Shown: positions 8,342 to 17,496, counted from the first letter of the stretch. The stretch: DNA of 64,000 bases from Pseudotamlana agarivorans (GCF_018860245.1 NZ_JAHKPD010000020.1:44877-108876); one strand, 5' to 3'. Notes: generated from the sequence alone by a model not told the origin. Numbers and translations are program-made.

Positions 8342-10114
8342 ATGAAACACCTTCAAGATAGCACTACAAATACGAACAAAAAAAAGTCTAAAGTCACCAT
8401 GACTCAAGCTTTTAAAACCATTATTTGGCCAAGGCGTAATCTTGTGTTTATTGGGTTGATTTTAATAGTAATTAGAAGTTTAGCGGGATTGGTATTACCA
8501 TGGCAGAGTAAGGTGCTTTTGGATGAGGTGGTGCCAAATAATGATCCATCCCAGTTATATACATTAATAGCCATTGTATTAGTAGCAATTTTAGTGCAAG
8601 CCATAACTTCCTTCGCATTAACACAAATTTTAAGTGTTCAGGCTCAATATTTAATAAGTGAATTAAGGGCTCAAGTTCAGAAAAAAGTATTGTCATTGCC
8701 TATTAGTTTTTTCGATAATAACAAAACGGGTGGTATGGTTTCTAGAATAATGAGTGATGTAGAGGGTGTTAGAAATTTAATAGGAACAGGATTAGTTCAA
8801 CTTGTGGGCGGTACGTTTACGGCCATTGTTTCTTTAGTGATTTTGATAAAGTTAAATGCTTGGATGACCCTTTTTGTATTTGTACCTCTGTCCATTTTTG
8901 GATATATCGCCTTACGTGCTTTCAAATATATTCGACCTGTTTTTAGGGTACGAGGTAAGATTAATGCGGAAGTAAAAGGGCGATTAACTGAAACTTTAGC
9001 AGGGGTTCGAGTAATTAAAGCTTTTAATGCTGAAGCACAAGAAAATCTTGTTTTTGAAAAAGGTGTTGAACGTTTATTTAAAAATGTAAAAAAGAGTTTA
9101 ACAGCTACGGCTATTATGACGAGCTCTTCAACTTTTTTGATAGGTGTTGCTACTACAGGAATTATGGGTATAGGTGGCTATTATATGATGCAAGGTGAAA
9201 TGACCACAGGTGATTTTCTTTTCTTTACCTTGGTGCTTGGTTTTATGATTGCCCCAATCGTTCAAATGAGCAATATTGGGAGTCAGTTAACAGAAGCCCT
9301 GGCAGGTTTAGACCGTACGGAAGAGCTCATGAATATGACAGCCGAAGAAGATAACGCATCACGAACCGTTCGGCTCAATAAACTAATAGGAGACGTTGAA
9401 TTTAATAACGTGTCTTTTGCTTATGAAGCTGGTAAACCCGTACTTCATAATGTTAGTTTTAAAGCGCCAGCAGGTACGGTTACTGCTTTGGTGGGGAGTT
9501 CTGGCTCTGGGAAGTCTACTATTGCAGGTTTGTCTGCTACGTTTTTAAATCCGAATACAGGAGAAGTTTTAATAGATAATCAAGATTTATCTAAGGTAAA
9601 ACTGAGCAGTTTTAGAAAACATTTAGGTGTCGTTTTACAAGATGAATTTTTATTTGAAGGCACTATTAGAGAAAATATTCTTTTTCCACGACCTAATGCT
9701 ACCGAAGCAGAATTACAAAATGCTATAAAAGCCGCATATGTTAACGAATTTACAGATCGTTTTGATGATGGGTTAGAAACTTTAATAGGAGAACGCGGTG
9801 TGAAACTATCAGGGGGGCAGCGTCAGCGATTAGCTATTGCAAGAGCAATTTTGGCAGATCCTAAACTTATTATTTTAGATGAAGCGACCTCTAATTTAGA
9901 TACTGAAAGTGAGGCTTTAATTCAGAAGAGTTTAAATGAATTGGTGAAAGATAGAACGACAATCGTGATTGCTCACCGTTTAAGTACCATTAGAAAGGCC
10001 GATCAAATTTTAGTTATTGAAGCAGGACACATCGTGGAACGTGGTACGCATGACGAGTTGATTGCCAATAATGGAAGATATTATGATTTATACACCTATC
10101 AAGCTAAAATATAA
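8342..10114 (+). CDS. ABC exporter, fused permease/ATPase (MsbA-like type)
   Basis: A 590-residue half-transporter with an N-terminal six-helix membrane domain (about 30-320) and a C-terminal ATPase. Walker A GSSGSGKST is at residues 385-393, the signature LSGGQRQRLAIARAIL follows, then Walker B LIILDEATSNLD and the H-loop IVIAHRLST. It should work as a homodimer exporting lipids, drugs or peptides; the substrate cannot be read from sequence. The stop codon overlaps the start of the DinB gene (TAATG), showing coupling. A likely promoter lies in the 210-base gap upstream, which contains TTGACTTTTTTAATG. Confidence 0.93.
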   Translation: MKHLQDSTTNTNKKKSKVTMTQAFKTIIWPRRNLVFIGLILIVIRSLAGLVLPWQSKVLLDEVVPNNDPSQLYTLIAIVLVAILVQAITSFALTQILSVQAQYLISELRAQVQKKVLSLPISFFDNNKTGGMVSRIMSDVEGVRNLIGTGLVQLVGGTFTAIVSLVILIKLNAWMTLFVFVPLSIFGYIALRAFKYIRPVFRVRGKINAEVKGRLTETLAGVRVIKAFNAEAQENLVFEKGVERLFKNVKKSLTATAIMTSSSTFLIGVATTGIMGIGGYYMMQGEMTTGDFLFFTLVLGFMIAPIVQMSNIGSQLTEALAGLDRTEELMNMTAEEDNASRTVRLNKLIGDVEFNNVSFAYEAGKPVLHNVSFKAPAGTVTALVGSSGSGKSTIAGLSATFLNPNTGEVLIDNQDLSKVKLSSFRKHLGVVLQDEFLFEGTIRENILFPRPNATEAELQNAIKAAYVNEFTDRFDDGLETLIGERGVKLSGGQRQRLAIARAILADPKLIILDEATSNLDTESEALIQKSLNELVKDRTTIVIAHRLSTIRKADQILVIEAGHIVERGTHDELIANNGRYYDLYTYQAKI

Positions 10115-10638
10115 TGACCATGAAAGTAACAGATTTAGAGACTTCCGAGTATAATATTTATTACAAAACCTATATCGATAAAGTGCCCAAAAGCTCAAAA
10201 TTAATTGATGGATTTGAGTGTGGACGTGAAGCAGTCGTAAGCTGTTTTAGAAGCGTCCCTGATGATAAACTCTATTACAGTTATGCTCCCGGTAAATGGA
10301 CGGTAAAAGAGGTTTTTCAGCACATTATTGATACGGAACGGGTTTTTAGCTACCGTTGCTTTTGTTTAGCCAGACAGGAAAAAACGCCACTTCCAGGATA
10401 CGAGCAAGATGATTATGTGCCGCCTTCAAAAGCAAATGCAAAATCTATGGATGATTTGATAGAAGAATATGAAGCTGTTCGTAGAAACACCATCGTACTT
10501 TTAAAAAGTTTATCAGAAGCAGATTTAAAATGTGTTGGAACCGCTAGTGGTGGTAATATGTCGGCAAGAGCGGCAGCCTTTATTATTTTGGGTCATGAAA
10601 TACACCATTTAGGTGTTATGAAACAGCATTATATTTAA
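10114..10638 (+). CDS. DinB family protein
   Basis: A 174-residue four-helix-bundle protein of the DinB/YfiT type. Three histidines that would bind a divalent metal are visible: one in the FQHIIDTE segment and two in the C-terminal LGHEIHHLGV motif. Members of the superfamily act as thiol-dependent transferases (for example with bacillithiol), but this subgroup has no assigned reaction. Start overlaps the stop of the ABC exporter; the end overlaps the convergent MFS gene by four bases. Confidence 0.88.
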   Translation: MTMKVTDLETSEYNIYYKTYIDKVPKSSKLIDGFECGREAVVSCFRSVPDDKLYYSYAPGKWTVKEVFQHIIDTERVFSYRCFCLARQEKTPLPGYEQDDYVPPSKANAKSMDDLIEEYEAVRRNTIVLLKSLSEADLKCVGTASGGNMSARAAAFIILGHEIHHLGVMKQHYI

Positions 10639-11840
10639 GATTCAACGGTTTGGTTTTTACGTTTCATAATTGTAAAAACTAGTAGTGATAATATACCAAA
10701 AATAGAGAACCCTATAAAAATAGGAAGTACAGAATGTTTTACGAAACCACCTATATAATTAGCAATAGGTACAGCCATAACAGTAGATAAAAAGCCATTT
10801 ATCGCGGCACCTATGCCTGCAATGTGACCAATTGGTTGCATGGCAATGGCTCTTAAATTTCCGAAAAGGAAACCAACCGCGAAAAACTGTAAAGCAAAAA
10901 AGCTTAATAATATAAAAATATTAGGGTTGTTTCCAGACCAAAAAAGAATGACATAAAGCACAGAAACTACGGCATAACCAATGGTAGCTACATGAGCTAT
11001 ACGCCACATCCCGTATTTTTCAACTAAGCGGCTGTTCATAAAAGTAGCCAGTCCTATTGAAATCGCTAAACTCGCAAATATGTACGGGAACATTTCTGCC
11101 AAGTTGTATTGTTCTTGGAAAATTTGCTGGGCGGTACTTAAATAAACCATAAAAGAACCTGTTATAAATCCAGAAACCAGTGTAAAGGCAACGGCTTCTT
11201 TTTCTCTAAAAAAAGCTTTTGTACCATTAATAAAAAGTCCGGGTGTAAATTTTATTCGTTTTTCTATTGGGAGTGTTTCTGGTTGTCTTAGCCAAAACCA
11301 AAACATTACGATTACTCCAAAAATAAGATTGAAATAAAAAATGGATTTCCAACTAAAATAGACCATTAATAAATGTCCGATCGTTGGAGCTATAACCGGA
11401 ACGAGTATAAAGAACATGACTACGATAGACACTATTTTAGCCATAAAATCGCCTTCAAAAGAATCACGAATCATGGATAGTGATAAACTTCTAGGGGAAG
11501 ACAAGCCTATTCCTTGTAAAATGCGACCAACAATCATCACCTCAAAACTTTCCGTAGTGACGCAAATAATACTGGCTATTATAAATACTGAAAAGCCAAT
11601 GAATACAATAGGTTTTCTTCCGAAGCTATCTGATAATGGTCCAAAAATAAGTTGTCCGAAACCAATGCCAAGAAAAATCATGGTAATTAGTAGTTGGTTA
11701 TCACTAGCGTCTATCACATTTAAATGCCTACCAATTTCAGGAAGAGCAGGGAGTAAAGCGTCGATAGATAAAGCGACGATAGACATTAACGAAGCCATTA
11801 ATGCGACAAACTCAATTTTAAAATGTTGTGATTTTTGCAT
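10635..11840 (-). CDS. Bcr/CflA-type multidrug MFS transporter
   Basis: A 401-residue major facilitator protein with about 12 membrane helices. The loop after helix 2, FGPLSDSFGRKPIVF, has the G-x(3)-D-x(2)-G-R-K/R-P form of the MFS A motif, and helix 1 carries LSIDALLPALPEIG, typical of the Bcr/CflA drug-proton antiporters (bicyclomycin, chloramphenicol, sulfonamides). Substrate is inferred from family only. Single gene, convergent with DinB; the 235 bases upstream hold its promoter and that of nothing else visible. Confidence 0.88.
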   Translation of the reverse strand: MQKSQHFKIEFVALMASLMSIVALSIDALLPALPEIGRHLNVIDASDNQLLITMIFLGIGFGQLIFGPLSDSFGRKPIVFIGFSVFIIASIICVTTESFEVMIVGRILQGIGLSSPRSLSLSMIRDSFEGDFMAKIVSIVVMFFILVPVIAPTIGHLLMVYFSWKSIFYFNLIFGVIVMFWFWLRQPETLPIEKRIKFTPGLFINGTKAFFREKEAVAFTLVSGFITGSFMVYLSTAQQIFQEQYNLAEMFPYIFASLAISIGLATFMNSRLVEKYGMWRIAHVATIGYAVVSVLYVILFWSGNNPNIFILLSFFALQFFAVGFLFGNLRAIAMQPIGHIAGIGAAINGFLSTVMAVPIANYIGGFVKHSVLPIFIGFSIFGILSLLVFTIMKRKNQTVES

Positions 11841-12075
11841 GACGCAAAAGTAAATTAATTGAGCACCATAATTGTTAACTTAACGATATATTAAGACAAT
11901 GCTAGTATTGTTTAATATGATATTTTGGACAAAATTAAGTTATAAATGGTAGGACTATTCATGCTATGAAGCCTCCAAAATAACCCATTTAGAATAGGCC
12001 CTAGAATACTTTTAGAACTTTCGAGTTAGATAAAGAGTAACAAAGTAAAATACTTTACTAAACGCCTAGTTTCAA
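11841..12075. other. Intergenic region, no gene seen
   Basis: Lies between the MFS promoter side and the 3' end of the DUF4350-like gene. A weak inverted repeat ACAAT-GCTAGT-ATTGT occurs near 11898. No open frame worth calling and no RNA gene recognised. Confidence 0.5.
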
Positions 12076-13239
12076 TTATTCCGTTTTAGTGATGGTTATC
12101 CGCTTTTTTATTTTAAATTCTCCATCGGTAATGACGGCCATAAATAAATAAGTTCCTTTCTCAGTGAGTGTTACAACGGGAGTTTTGGTATTTGGATTGT
12201 TGTTTTCGAAGTATACTTTAGGTCCTTTTTTTAGAAGCCATGTAATTTCTGGATATACATCATCCCCATCGGTATCGCTAATCTCAGCAATAAAATTCAC
12301 GGTGTTTTTGGAATCATAATCCGTTTGGATAGTTACCTTAGGAGGTAAGTTTATTTCTGTGTTTTTTGATAAACTTTTTTGAGGTATTTTTGAGTTATCC
12401 TCAATCCCTGCTGCCCATAATACAATTCTCTGAGCAAATTCTTTATTATCGGAATGTGTTATTTGACTACCATCACCAGCATTCCACATCATGTTTCTAT
12501 CAAATAAACCTAAAACCCTTCCTTTGTTAATTTCTGCTATTGCCAGTGTAACATCAGTATTTGGGTTAAAAATACCATCTATTTTGTTTACCTTTAATTC
12601 TCCTCCTAATCCAGCATCTTGTGCTTTTGCCAAAACCTTAGCCGGAGAACTAATCCTTACAAAGCTAACCCCTTCGCCTCTAAAACGAATGCCACCATTT
12701 TTATTATAATTATTAATAAAATGATCTTTCTCGTATGTTGTAATAAGGTAATTACCACCTCCGTTATCTGTTAGAAAATGCATTCCGAACGCTTCGGTAA
12801 TTTGGTTGTCAGAATCTCTTCCTAAAGTATTGTCTATACCAACATGCTTGTAATGTCCGCCAAAAGCGCTATCAGACCAAACTATGAGTCCGCCACCTTG
12901 TTTAACCCAATTATGAACAGCTTTAATTTCTGTTTTCGAGAATACTTTTTGATTAGAACCTAAAATAAGAACATCTACATTTTTTAAAAAATCCGTATCA
13001 AAAGTAGTTGAAGCATCATATACTTCTGTAATATTGACACCTGTTTCTTCAAGGGCTTCCTTAAATTGACTCATGCCATATCGTCCTTCATCTATTAATC
13101 TCATTTGATGAAAAGGATGTTCCTTCCCTGATGGAATGATACCCGTTTCAGATACATCTCCGTATACATAAACAATATTTTGTGCTATTAAAACTTGAGT
13201 CAGTAAAAAGAGTAACGTTGTTGAAAGTGTTTTGATCAT
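12076..13239 (-). CDS. Secreted DUF4350/GATase-like protein with C-terminal Ig/PKD-like domain
   Basis: A 387-residue exported protein with an N-terminal signal peptide ending near LIAQN (about residue 20). Residues 22-275 look like the flavodoxin/GATase-like fold seen in DUF4350 and ThuA-like proteins (DVLILGSNQKVFS, WVKQGGGLIVWSDSAFGG), with the glycine-rich turn common to them. Residues 295-387 resemble a PKD or cadherin-like beta domain (ISDTDGDDVYPEITW). No catalytic triad could be assigned. It stands alone, with a 426-base gap upstream. Probably periplasmic or surface carbohydrate-related; function unknown. Confidence 0.65.
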   Translation of the reverse strand: MIKTLSTTLLFLLTQVLIAQNIVYVYGDVSETGIIPSGKEHPFHQMRLIDEGRYGMSQFKEALEETGVNITEVYDASTTFDTDFLKNVDVLILGSNQKVFSKTEIKAVHNWVKQGGGLIVWSDSAFGGHYKHVGIDNTLGRDSDNQITEAFGMHFLTDNGGGNYLITTYEKDHFINNYNKNGGIRFRGEGVSFVRISSPAKVLAKAQDAGLGGELKVNKIDGIFNPNTDVTLAIAEINKGRVLGLFDRNMMWNAGDGSQITHSDNKEFAQRIVLWAAGIEDNSKIPQKSLSKNTEINLPPKVTIQTDYDSKNTVNFIAEISDTDGDDVYPEITWLLKKGPKVYFENNNPNTKTPVVTLTEKGTYLFMAVITDGEFKIKKRITITKTE

Positions 13240-13665
13240 AATTTAATTTGTTGTTGGGTCAGGTAACATATCATTTAAATGGCTACGTTTAATTTCCTCC
13301 ATCGCTGAAATAATTAGTTGCTAATTGCGATTTAAGGTATTGTCAAATTTATCAATTTTAAAGATCGTTTTTACCACAATTTTAGGTATTTCACTTAGAA
13401 TTTTAAAAAAGGGCGCTTTTAGAGGTGTTTTTAAGAGATTATCATTTAAAGGGGGGGCTCTTTCTTAGCAGGAAATAACTAAGTTTATATAATTCGATAG
13501 GAGTGTTTTGTTATGGGCCTATAAAAATGAACAGGTGCCTTATTGATATAACGTTAAAAGTCTCATAAAGAGCGTTAAAAACAGTATTAAATCTGCTAAG
13601 TCTTCTTTTAATTATGAATTAGGTTGTAATTTTATATAAAATGGTTTTTTAAACTCAAACATGTT
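13240..13665. other. 426-base intergenic region between divergent genes
   Basis: Contains the promoters of the DUF4350-like gene (minus) and the TetR-like gene (plus). Notable content: a small hairpin ATTAG-TTG-CTAAT near 13312 and a run of seven G near 13451. No credible open frame, RNA gene or repeat of known type was seen. Confidence 0.5.
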
Positions 13666-14322
13666 ATGGCAAAAAAGAAAACACTTACCGGAGAACAGCT
13701 TGTTAATTTATATATGGATTATGTTTTAGAACACAATAAGGTGCCCAAAACAGTATATGCTTTTGCAAAACATAATAATTTTGAAGAGCAGATATTCTAT
13801 ACTTTTTATGGATCGTTTGAAGCGCTTGAATCGCATATATTTAAAATGTTCTTTGAGAACACATTAAAACTACTTCATGAAAGTGAAAATTATCAATCTT
13901 TTGATGCAAGAGGCAAACTATTAAGCTTTTATTTTACATTTTTTGAAAACCTAACAGCCAATAGAAGCTTTGTTTTATTTGCTTTAAATAAGCATGAAAA
14001 CAAGCTGAAAAATCTAAAATGCTTATCTAAATTAAGACAAGAATTTAAAGATTATATAGGAAGTTTAGAGATTGAAACCATTGAAACAAAGCAAGAAAAA
14101 ATAGATAAGTTTCAGCAGCAAGGTTTAATGGAAAGTGCTTGGGTGCAACTTCTAGTAACCCTTAAATTTTGGATGGAAGATAGCTCACCTTCCTTTGAAA
14201 AGACAGATGTTTTTATTGAAAAATCTGTAAATACAAGTTTTGATTTCTTGGATGTAGCACCACTTAAAAGTTTGATGGATTTGGGGAAATTTTTGTTTAA
14301 GGAAAAAGTGCAAATGCAATAA
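13666..14322 (+). CDS. TetR-like protein paired with ABC1 kinase
   Basis: A 218-residue protein whose first 60 residues have the length and helix pattern of a TetR helix-turn-helix (VPKTVYAFAKHNNFEEQIFY then YGSFEALESHIF), though the DNA-recognition helix is unusual for TetR. The rest is helical, like TetR C-terminal domains. Eight bases separate it from the ABC1 kinase gene; this pairing is common in Flavobacteriaceae. It may be a DNA-binding regulator or, given the degenerate HTH, a lipid- or kinase-binding partner; the sequence does not decide. Confidence 0.75.
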   Translation: MAKKKTLTGEQLVNLYMDYVLEHNKVPKTVYAFAKHNNFEEQIFYTFYGSFEALESHIFKMFFENTLKLLHESENYQSFDARGKLLSFYFTFFENLTANRSFVLFALNKHENKLKNLKCLSKLRQEFKDYIGSLEIETIETKQEKIDKFQQQGLMESAWVQLLVTLKFWMEDSSPSFEKTDVFIEKSVNTSFDFLDVAPLKSLMDLGKFLFKEKVQMQ

Positions 14323-14330
14323 AAACAATT

Positions 14331-15635
14331 ATGAAAGCAATTAATAAAATTCCTGTTTCTAAAATAGAACGCGCTTCAAAATTAGTGTCTACTGGAGCCA
14401 AAATAGGCGTGAACTACATAAAGTATTATGGTGATAAAATCACGAAATCTGAGTTTGAAGCCAAGGAAAAGTTAAATGAAAATAATGCGTCTGATATTTA
14501 CGACGGACTAAAACAGCTTAAAGGAAGTGCTTTAAAAGTAGCTCAAATGTTAAGCATGGAAAAAAGTATCATGCCGCAAGCTTACGTTGAGAAATTCTCG
14601 TTAGCTCAATTTTCTGTACCGCCACTTTCTCCGCCATTAGTTTTAAAAACGTTTAAAAAATACTTTGATAAATTACCAGAAGACTTATTCGATGCGTTTG
14701 ATTTGAATTCTGTTAATGCCGCGAGTATAGGGCAAGTGCACATTGCTGAAAAAGAAGGCAAAAAGCTAGCTGTTAAAATTCAATATCCGGGTGTTGCAGA
14801 TAGTATTGCTTCAGATTTGGCAATGGTTAAACCTATTGCAATGAGTATGTTTAATATAAAAGGTGAAGGTTCAGATAAATATTTTAAGGAAATTGAAGGC
14901 AAACTCCTAGAAGAAACAGATTATATCTTAGAGGTTAAACAAAGTAAAGAAATCTCTGAAGCTTGTAAACACATTCCGCATTTAATATTCCCAAAATATT
15001 ACAAGCAATGGTCGTCTGAACGCATTATTACAATGGATTATATGGAAGGCGAACACTTATCTGAATTCACAGCATATAATACCGATCAAAAATTGGCCAA
15101 TCAATTGGGACAAGCACTGTGGAATTTTTATATGTTTCAAATTCACAAATTGAAGAAAGTACATGCAGATCCGCATCCAGGGAATTTTTTAGTATCTAAA
15201 TCAGGCGATTTAATTGCTTTGGATTTTGGTTGTATGAAACAGATTCCAGAAGATTTTTATGTGCCTTATTTTGAATTGGCAGATAAAAAAAACATGGGTA
15301 ATCCAGAGCATTTTAAAGCGAAGCTATACGAACTTGAAATTTTAAGAACTGACGACACAGCCGAAGAAGTTAGTTTCTTTACAGCGATGTTTCATGAAAT
15401 GTTAACCTTGTTTACCGAGCCATTACATCAAGAGTACTTTGACTTCTCAAACGCCGAGTTTTTTGGAAAGATTGCTAATTTGGGTGAGAAATATTCTAAA
15501 AACACCCAATTGAGGAAGTTAAATGCAAATAGAGGCTCCAAACATTTCATTTATATGAATCGTACATTTTTTGGACTCTATAATTTAATGTTTGATTTAA
15601 AAGCACGAAATATAAAAATAAACACTCCAGTTTGA
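14331..15635 (+). CDS. AarF/ABC1/UbiB-family atypical kinase
   Basis: A 434-residue protein-kinase-like protein. Seen in order: the N-terminal motif that is normally KxGQ but here reads KVAQ (in GSALKVAQMLS), the alanine-rich nucleotide loop AASIGQVH, the lysine strand LAVKIQYPG, the catalytic loop HADPHPGNFLV and the metal-binding ALDFGCM (DFG). Relatives (UbiB, COQ8) are ATPases that support quinone or other isoprenoid lipid synthesis. Flavobacteria make menaquinone, so a lipid-homeostasis role is only inferred. Operon with the TetR-like gene. Confidence 0.9.
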   Translation: MKAINKIPVSKIERASKLVSTGAKIGVNYIKYYGDKITKSEFEAKEKLNENNASDIYDGLKQLKGSALKVAQMLSMEKSIMPQAYVEKFSLAQFSVPPLSPPLVLKTFKKYFDKLPEDLFDAFDLNSVNAASIGQVHIAEKEGKKLAVKIQYPGVADSIASDLAMVKPIAMSMFNIKGEGSDKYFKEIEGKLLEETDYILEVKQSKEISEACKHIPHLIFPKYYKQWSSERIITMDYMEGEHLSEFTAYNTDQKLANQLGQALWNFYMFQIHKLKKVHADPHPGNFLVSKSGDLIALDFGCMKQIPEDFYVPYFELADKKNMGNPEHFKAKLYELEILRTDDTAEEVSFFTAMFHEMLTLFTEPLHQEYFDFSNAEFFGKIANLGEKYSKNTQLRKLNANRGSKHFIYMNRTFFGLYNLMFDLKARNIKINTPV

Positions 15636-15696
15636 AGTCACGATTTCGGATAGAAAATAGGCAAAAGGCCCTCTAAGGTGGTAATAATATTATTGT

Positions 15697-15704
15697 TAAA
15701 TTTG
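15697..15704 (+). promoter_or_regulatory. Predicted -7 box of the Crp/Fnr gene
   Basis: TAAATTTG fits the Bacteroidota -7 consensus TAnnTTTG and lies 20 bases before the ATG at 15725. No clear -33 TTG at the ideal distance. Confidence 0.5.
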
Positions 15705-15724
15705 AAGCTTAGTAAACTTTATTG

Positions 15725-16309
15725 ATGAACATACAACCTCTTTTAAATTACATTAAAAACCATGTTACCTTAACAGAAACGGAAGAAGCGATTTTAACTT
15801 CAAAAGTAAGTTACCGTAAATATTTAAAAGGACAGTTTATAGTTCAGCAAGGCGATGTTTGTAAATATGAATGTTTCGTCATTTCTGGTTGCACGAAAAC
15901 TTTTTATGTTGACGATGAAGGGCAGGAGCATATCGTAATGTTTTCTGTTGAAGATTGGTGGACCTCAGACATCGGGAGTTTTATTACCCAAACTCCAGCC
16001 GATTTCAATGTGCAATGCCTTGAAAACACAGAGCTTATCATGTTTTCTAGTGATGTTATTGAAGAATTATATGCTGAAATTCCAAAATTAGAGCGTTTTT
16101 TCAGGCGCATAATTGAACGCGCGTTAGTGGCTTCTCAAAAACGAATTATAAGAAGTTTTAGCCTTTCTGCAAAAGAAAGATTTCTGTATTTTAGAAATCA
16201 GTATCCACAAATAGAACAACGCATTCCGCAGTATATGATCGCCTCATACCTTGGTATCACTAAGGAATTTCTTAGCAAAATCAAGAGTCAAATTATCTTA
16301 GAACAATAA
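15725..16309 (+). CDS. Crp/Fnr-family transcriptional regulator
   Basis: A 194-residue regulator with an N-terminal cyclic-nucleotide-binding-type beta barrel (about 15-125) and a C-terminal winged helix (about 145-194; IPQYMIASYLGITKEFLSKI). It lacks the cysteine cluster of FNR and the cAMP-contact residues of E. coli CRP, as is common in Bacteroidota. An in-frame TTG one codon earlier is less likely than the ATG. A 22-base perfect palindrome overlaps its stop codon. Ligand and targets unknown; neighbouring SnoaL-like and YceI genes are possible targets. Confidence 0.88.
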   Translation: MNIQPLLNYIKNHVTLTETEEAILTSKVSYRKYLKGQFIVQQGDVCKYECFVISGCTKTFYVDDEGQEHIVMFSVEDWWTSDIGSFITQTPADFNVQCLENTELIMFSSDVIEELYAEIPKLERFFRRIIERALVASQKRIIRSFSLSAKERFLYFRNQYPQIEQRIPQYMIASYLGITKEFLSKIKSQIILEQ

Positions 16310-16330
16310 AAGTTAATCTAGATTAACTTT
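16309..16330. promoter_or_regulatory. 22-base perfect palindrome at the end of the Crp/Fnr gene
   Basis: AAAGTTAATCT followed directly by its reverse complement AGATTAACTTT. As RNA it can form an 8-bp stem with a TCTAGA loop followed by T-rich sequence, so a weak terminator is possible; the zero-gap symmetry equally fits a dimeric regulator site. Confidence 0.55.
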
Positions 16331-16357
16331 ATTTAATAACCTACTTCATTTTATAGC

Positions 16358-16375
16358 TTCTGCTTGTTTCAGAAA
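16358..16375 (+). repeat. Degenerate REP-like repeat
   Basis: TTCTG-CTTGTTT-CAGAA keeps the CTTGTTT loop and CAGAA arm of the repeat found at 4268 and 4856 but has lost the outer bases. Confidence 0.4.
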
Positions 16376-16404
16376 TTTGTGTCATAATTATTTCAAGAGG
16401 TATT

Positions 16405-16758
16405 ATGAATAAATTAATTGAAAACATCAGCAATCTCAACGACATGATTCTTCAAGGAAAAACCTTGGAAGCATTCGATTTGTATTATGATGACGATGTG
16501 ATTATTCAAGAAAATAATAACCCTGCCTGTGTGGGGAAAATAGAAAATAGAAAGCGTGAAAAATGTTTTTTTGACTCTATTACCGAATTTCGATGCGCAA
16601 AACCATTGCACGTGACTATTGGGGAACGTATTACCATGGTTGAGTGGCATTTCGATTTTACACATAAAGATTTAGGGGTGAAAAATTATAATAAAGTCGT
16701 TGTGCAAGAGTGGCGCGACACAAAAATTATAAAAGAACGCATTTATTACGGATCATAA
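16405..16758 (+). CDS. SnoaL/NTF2-like fold protein
   Basis: A 117-residue small protein with the cone-shaped NTF2-like pattern: helices at the start (LNDMILQGKTLEAFDLYYDDDVIIQENN), then four beta strands (PLHVTIGERITMVEWHFDFT, KVVVQEWRDTKIIKERIYYG). Such proteins are ligand carriers, isomerases or polyketide cyclases; no acid-base pair can be named with confidence. It sits between the Crp/Fnr regulator and a YceI gene with a 30-base gap to the latter, so it may be co-transcribed with YceI. Confidence 0.75.
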   Translation: MNKLIENISNLNDMILQGKTLEAFDLYYDDDVIIQENNNPACVGKIENRKREKCFFDSITEFRCAKPLHVTIGERITMVEWHFDFTHKDLGVKNYNKVVVQEWRDTKIIKERIYYGS

Positions 16759-16788
16759 ATTAATAACTAACAAGAAAAAAAATTGAAC

Positions 16789-17367
16789 ATGAAAAACACA
16801 ATTAAAAAATTAGCAGTAGTAGCATTAGTAACTGTATTCGCTTCATCTTTTACAGCAGTAGGTGGTGAAAAAAAGACGGTTAAAACAGAAGAGAGTACTA
16901 TAGTTTGGAAAGGCTATAAAGTAACAGGATCTCATGAAGGTACTATTGCTATTAAATCTGGAACCTTAGAGTTTAATAAAGATAAATTAGTAGGTGGTGA
17001 ATTTGTTATAGATATGACCACTATATCAAGTACCGATTTAGAAGGTGAGTATAAAGGTAAGTTAGACGGACACTTAAAATCTGATGATTTCTTTGGTGTT
17101 GAAAAATTCCCAACTTCAAAATTAGTATTTAAAAAGGTTAAAGCTTCAGGGAAAAACGCTTACAACGTTACAGGAGATTTAACAGTTAAAGGAAAAACAC
17201 ATGCTATTGATTTTACCATTTCTATTTACGGAAGTAAAGCAACAGCCTCATTAAAAATTGATAGAACCAAGTATGATATCCGTTACGGTTCAGCAAGTTT
17301 TTTTGACGATTTAAAAGATAAAGCGATTTATGACGAATTTGATATCGTTGCAGATCTAGAGTTTTAA
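16789..17367 (+). CDS. YceI family periplasmic protein (first of three)
   Basis: A 192-residue exported protein with a signal peptide (MKNTIKKLAVVALVTVF, cleavage near VGGEKK) and a YceI lipocalin-like domain (about 35-190), recognised by the TIVWKGYKVTGSHEGTI start, the SDDFFGVEKFPTSKLVFK segment and the GDLTVKGKTHAIDF strand. YceI proteins bind polyisoprenoid lipids in the periplasm in characterised cases. An ATG two codons after a TTG is taken as start. A strong terminator follows. Confidence 0.92.
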   Translation: MKNTIKKLAVVALVTVFASSFTAVGGEKKTVKTEESTIVWKGYKVTGSHEGTIAIKSGTLEFNKDKLVGGEFVIDMTTISSTDLEGEYKGKLDGHLKSDDFFGVEKFPTSKLVFKKVKASGKNAYNVTGDLTVKGKTHAIDFTISIYGSKATASLKIDRTKYDIRYGSASFFDDLKDKAIYDEFDIVADLEF

Positions 17368-17410
17368 TTAAATATATTCCTATTGAAAAAGAGGATTATT
17401 AGCGTTTTAG

Positions 17411-17429
17411 GGCACCCCATTAGGGTGCC
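17411..17429 (+). terminator. Rho-independent terminator after YceI
   Basis: Perfect 7-bp stem GGCACCC / GGGTGCC with a CATTA loop, followed by TTATTA. Ends the YceI transcript 44 bases after its stop codon. Confidence 0.75.
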
Positions 17430-17447
17430 TTATTACGTTATAAGTTT

Positions 17448-17475
17448 TTGTTAGCGGTTTATAATCTTATCTTTG
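17448..17475 (+). promoter_or_regulatory. Predicted promoter of the DEAD-like gene
   Basis: TTG at 17448-17450 and TATCTTTG at 17468-17475, 17 bases apart, match the Bacteroidota -33 TTG / -7 TAnnTTTG pair. Transcription should start near 17480, which rules out the in-frame TTG at 17473 and supports the ATG at 17497. Confidence 0.7.
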
Positions 17476-17496
17476 TTTTTTCAAAAAATATTTAGC

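Noticed and set aside
13449..13458. G-run as possible phase-variable tract
   Set aside because: Seven G in an intergenic region far from both start codons; no promoter element placed around it.
17473..17496. TTG start adding eight residues to the DEAD-like protein
   Set aside because: It overlaps the -7 box of the predicted promoter, so it would lie at or before the transcription start.
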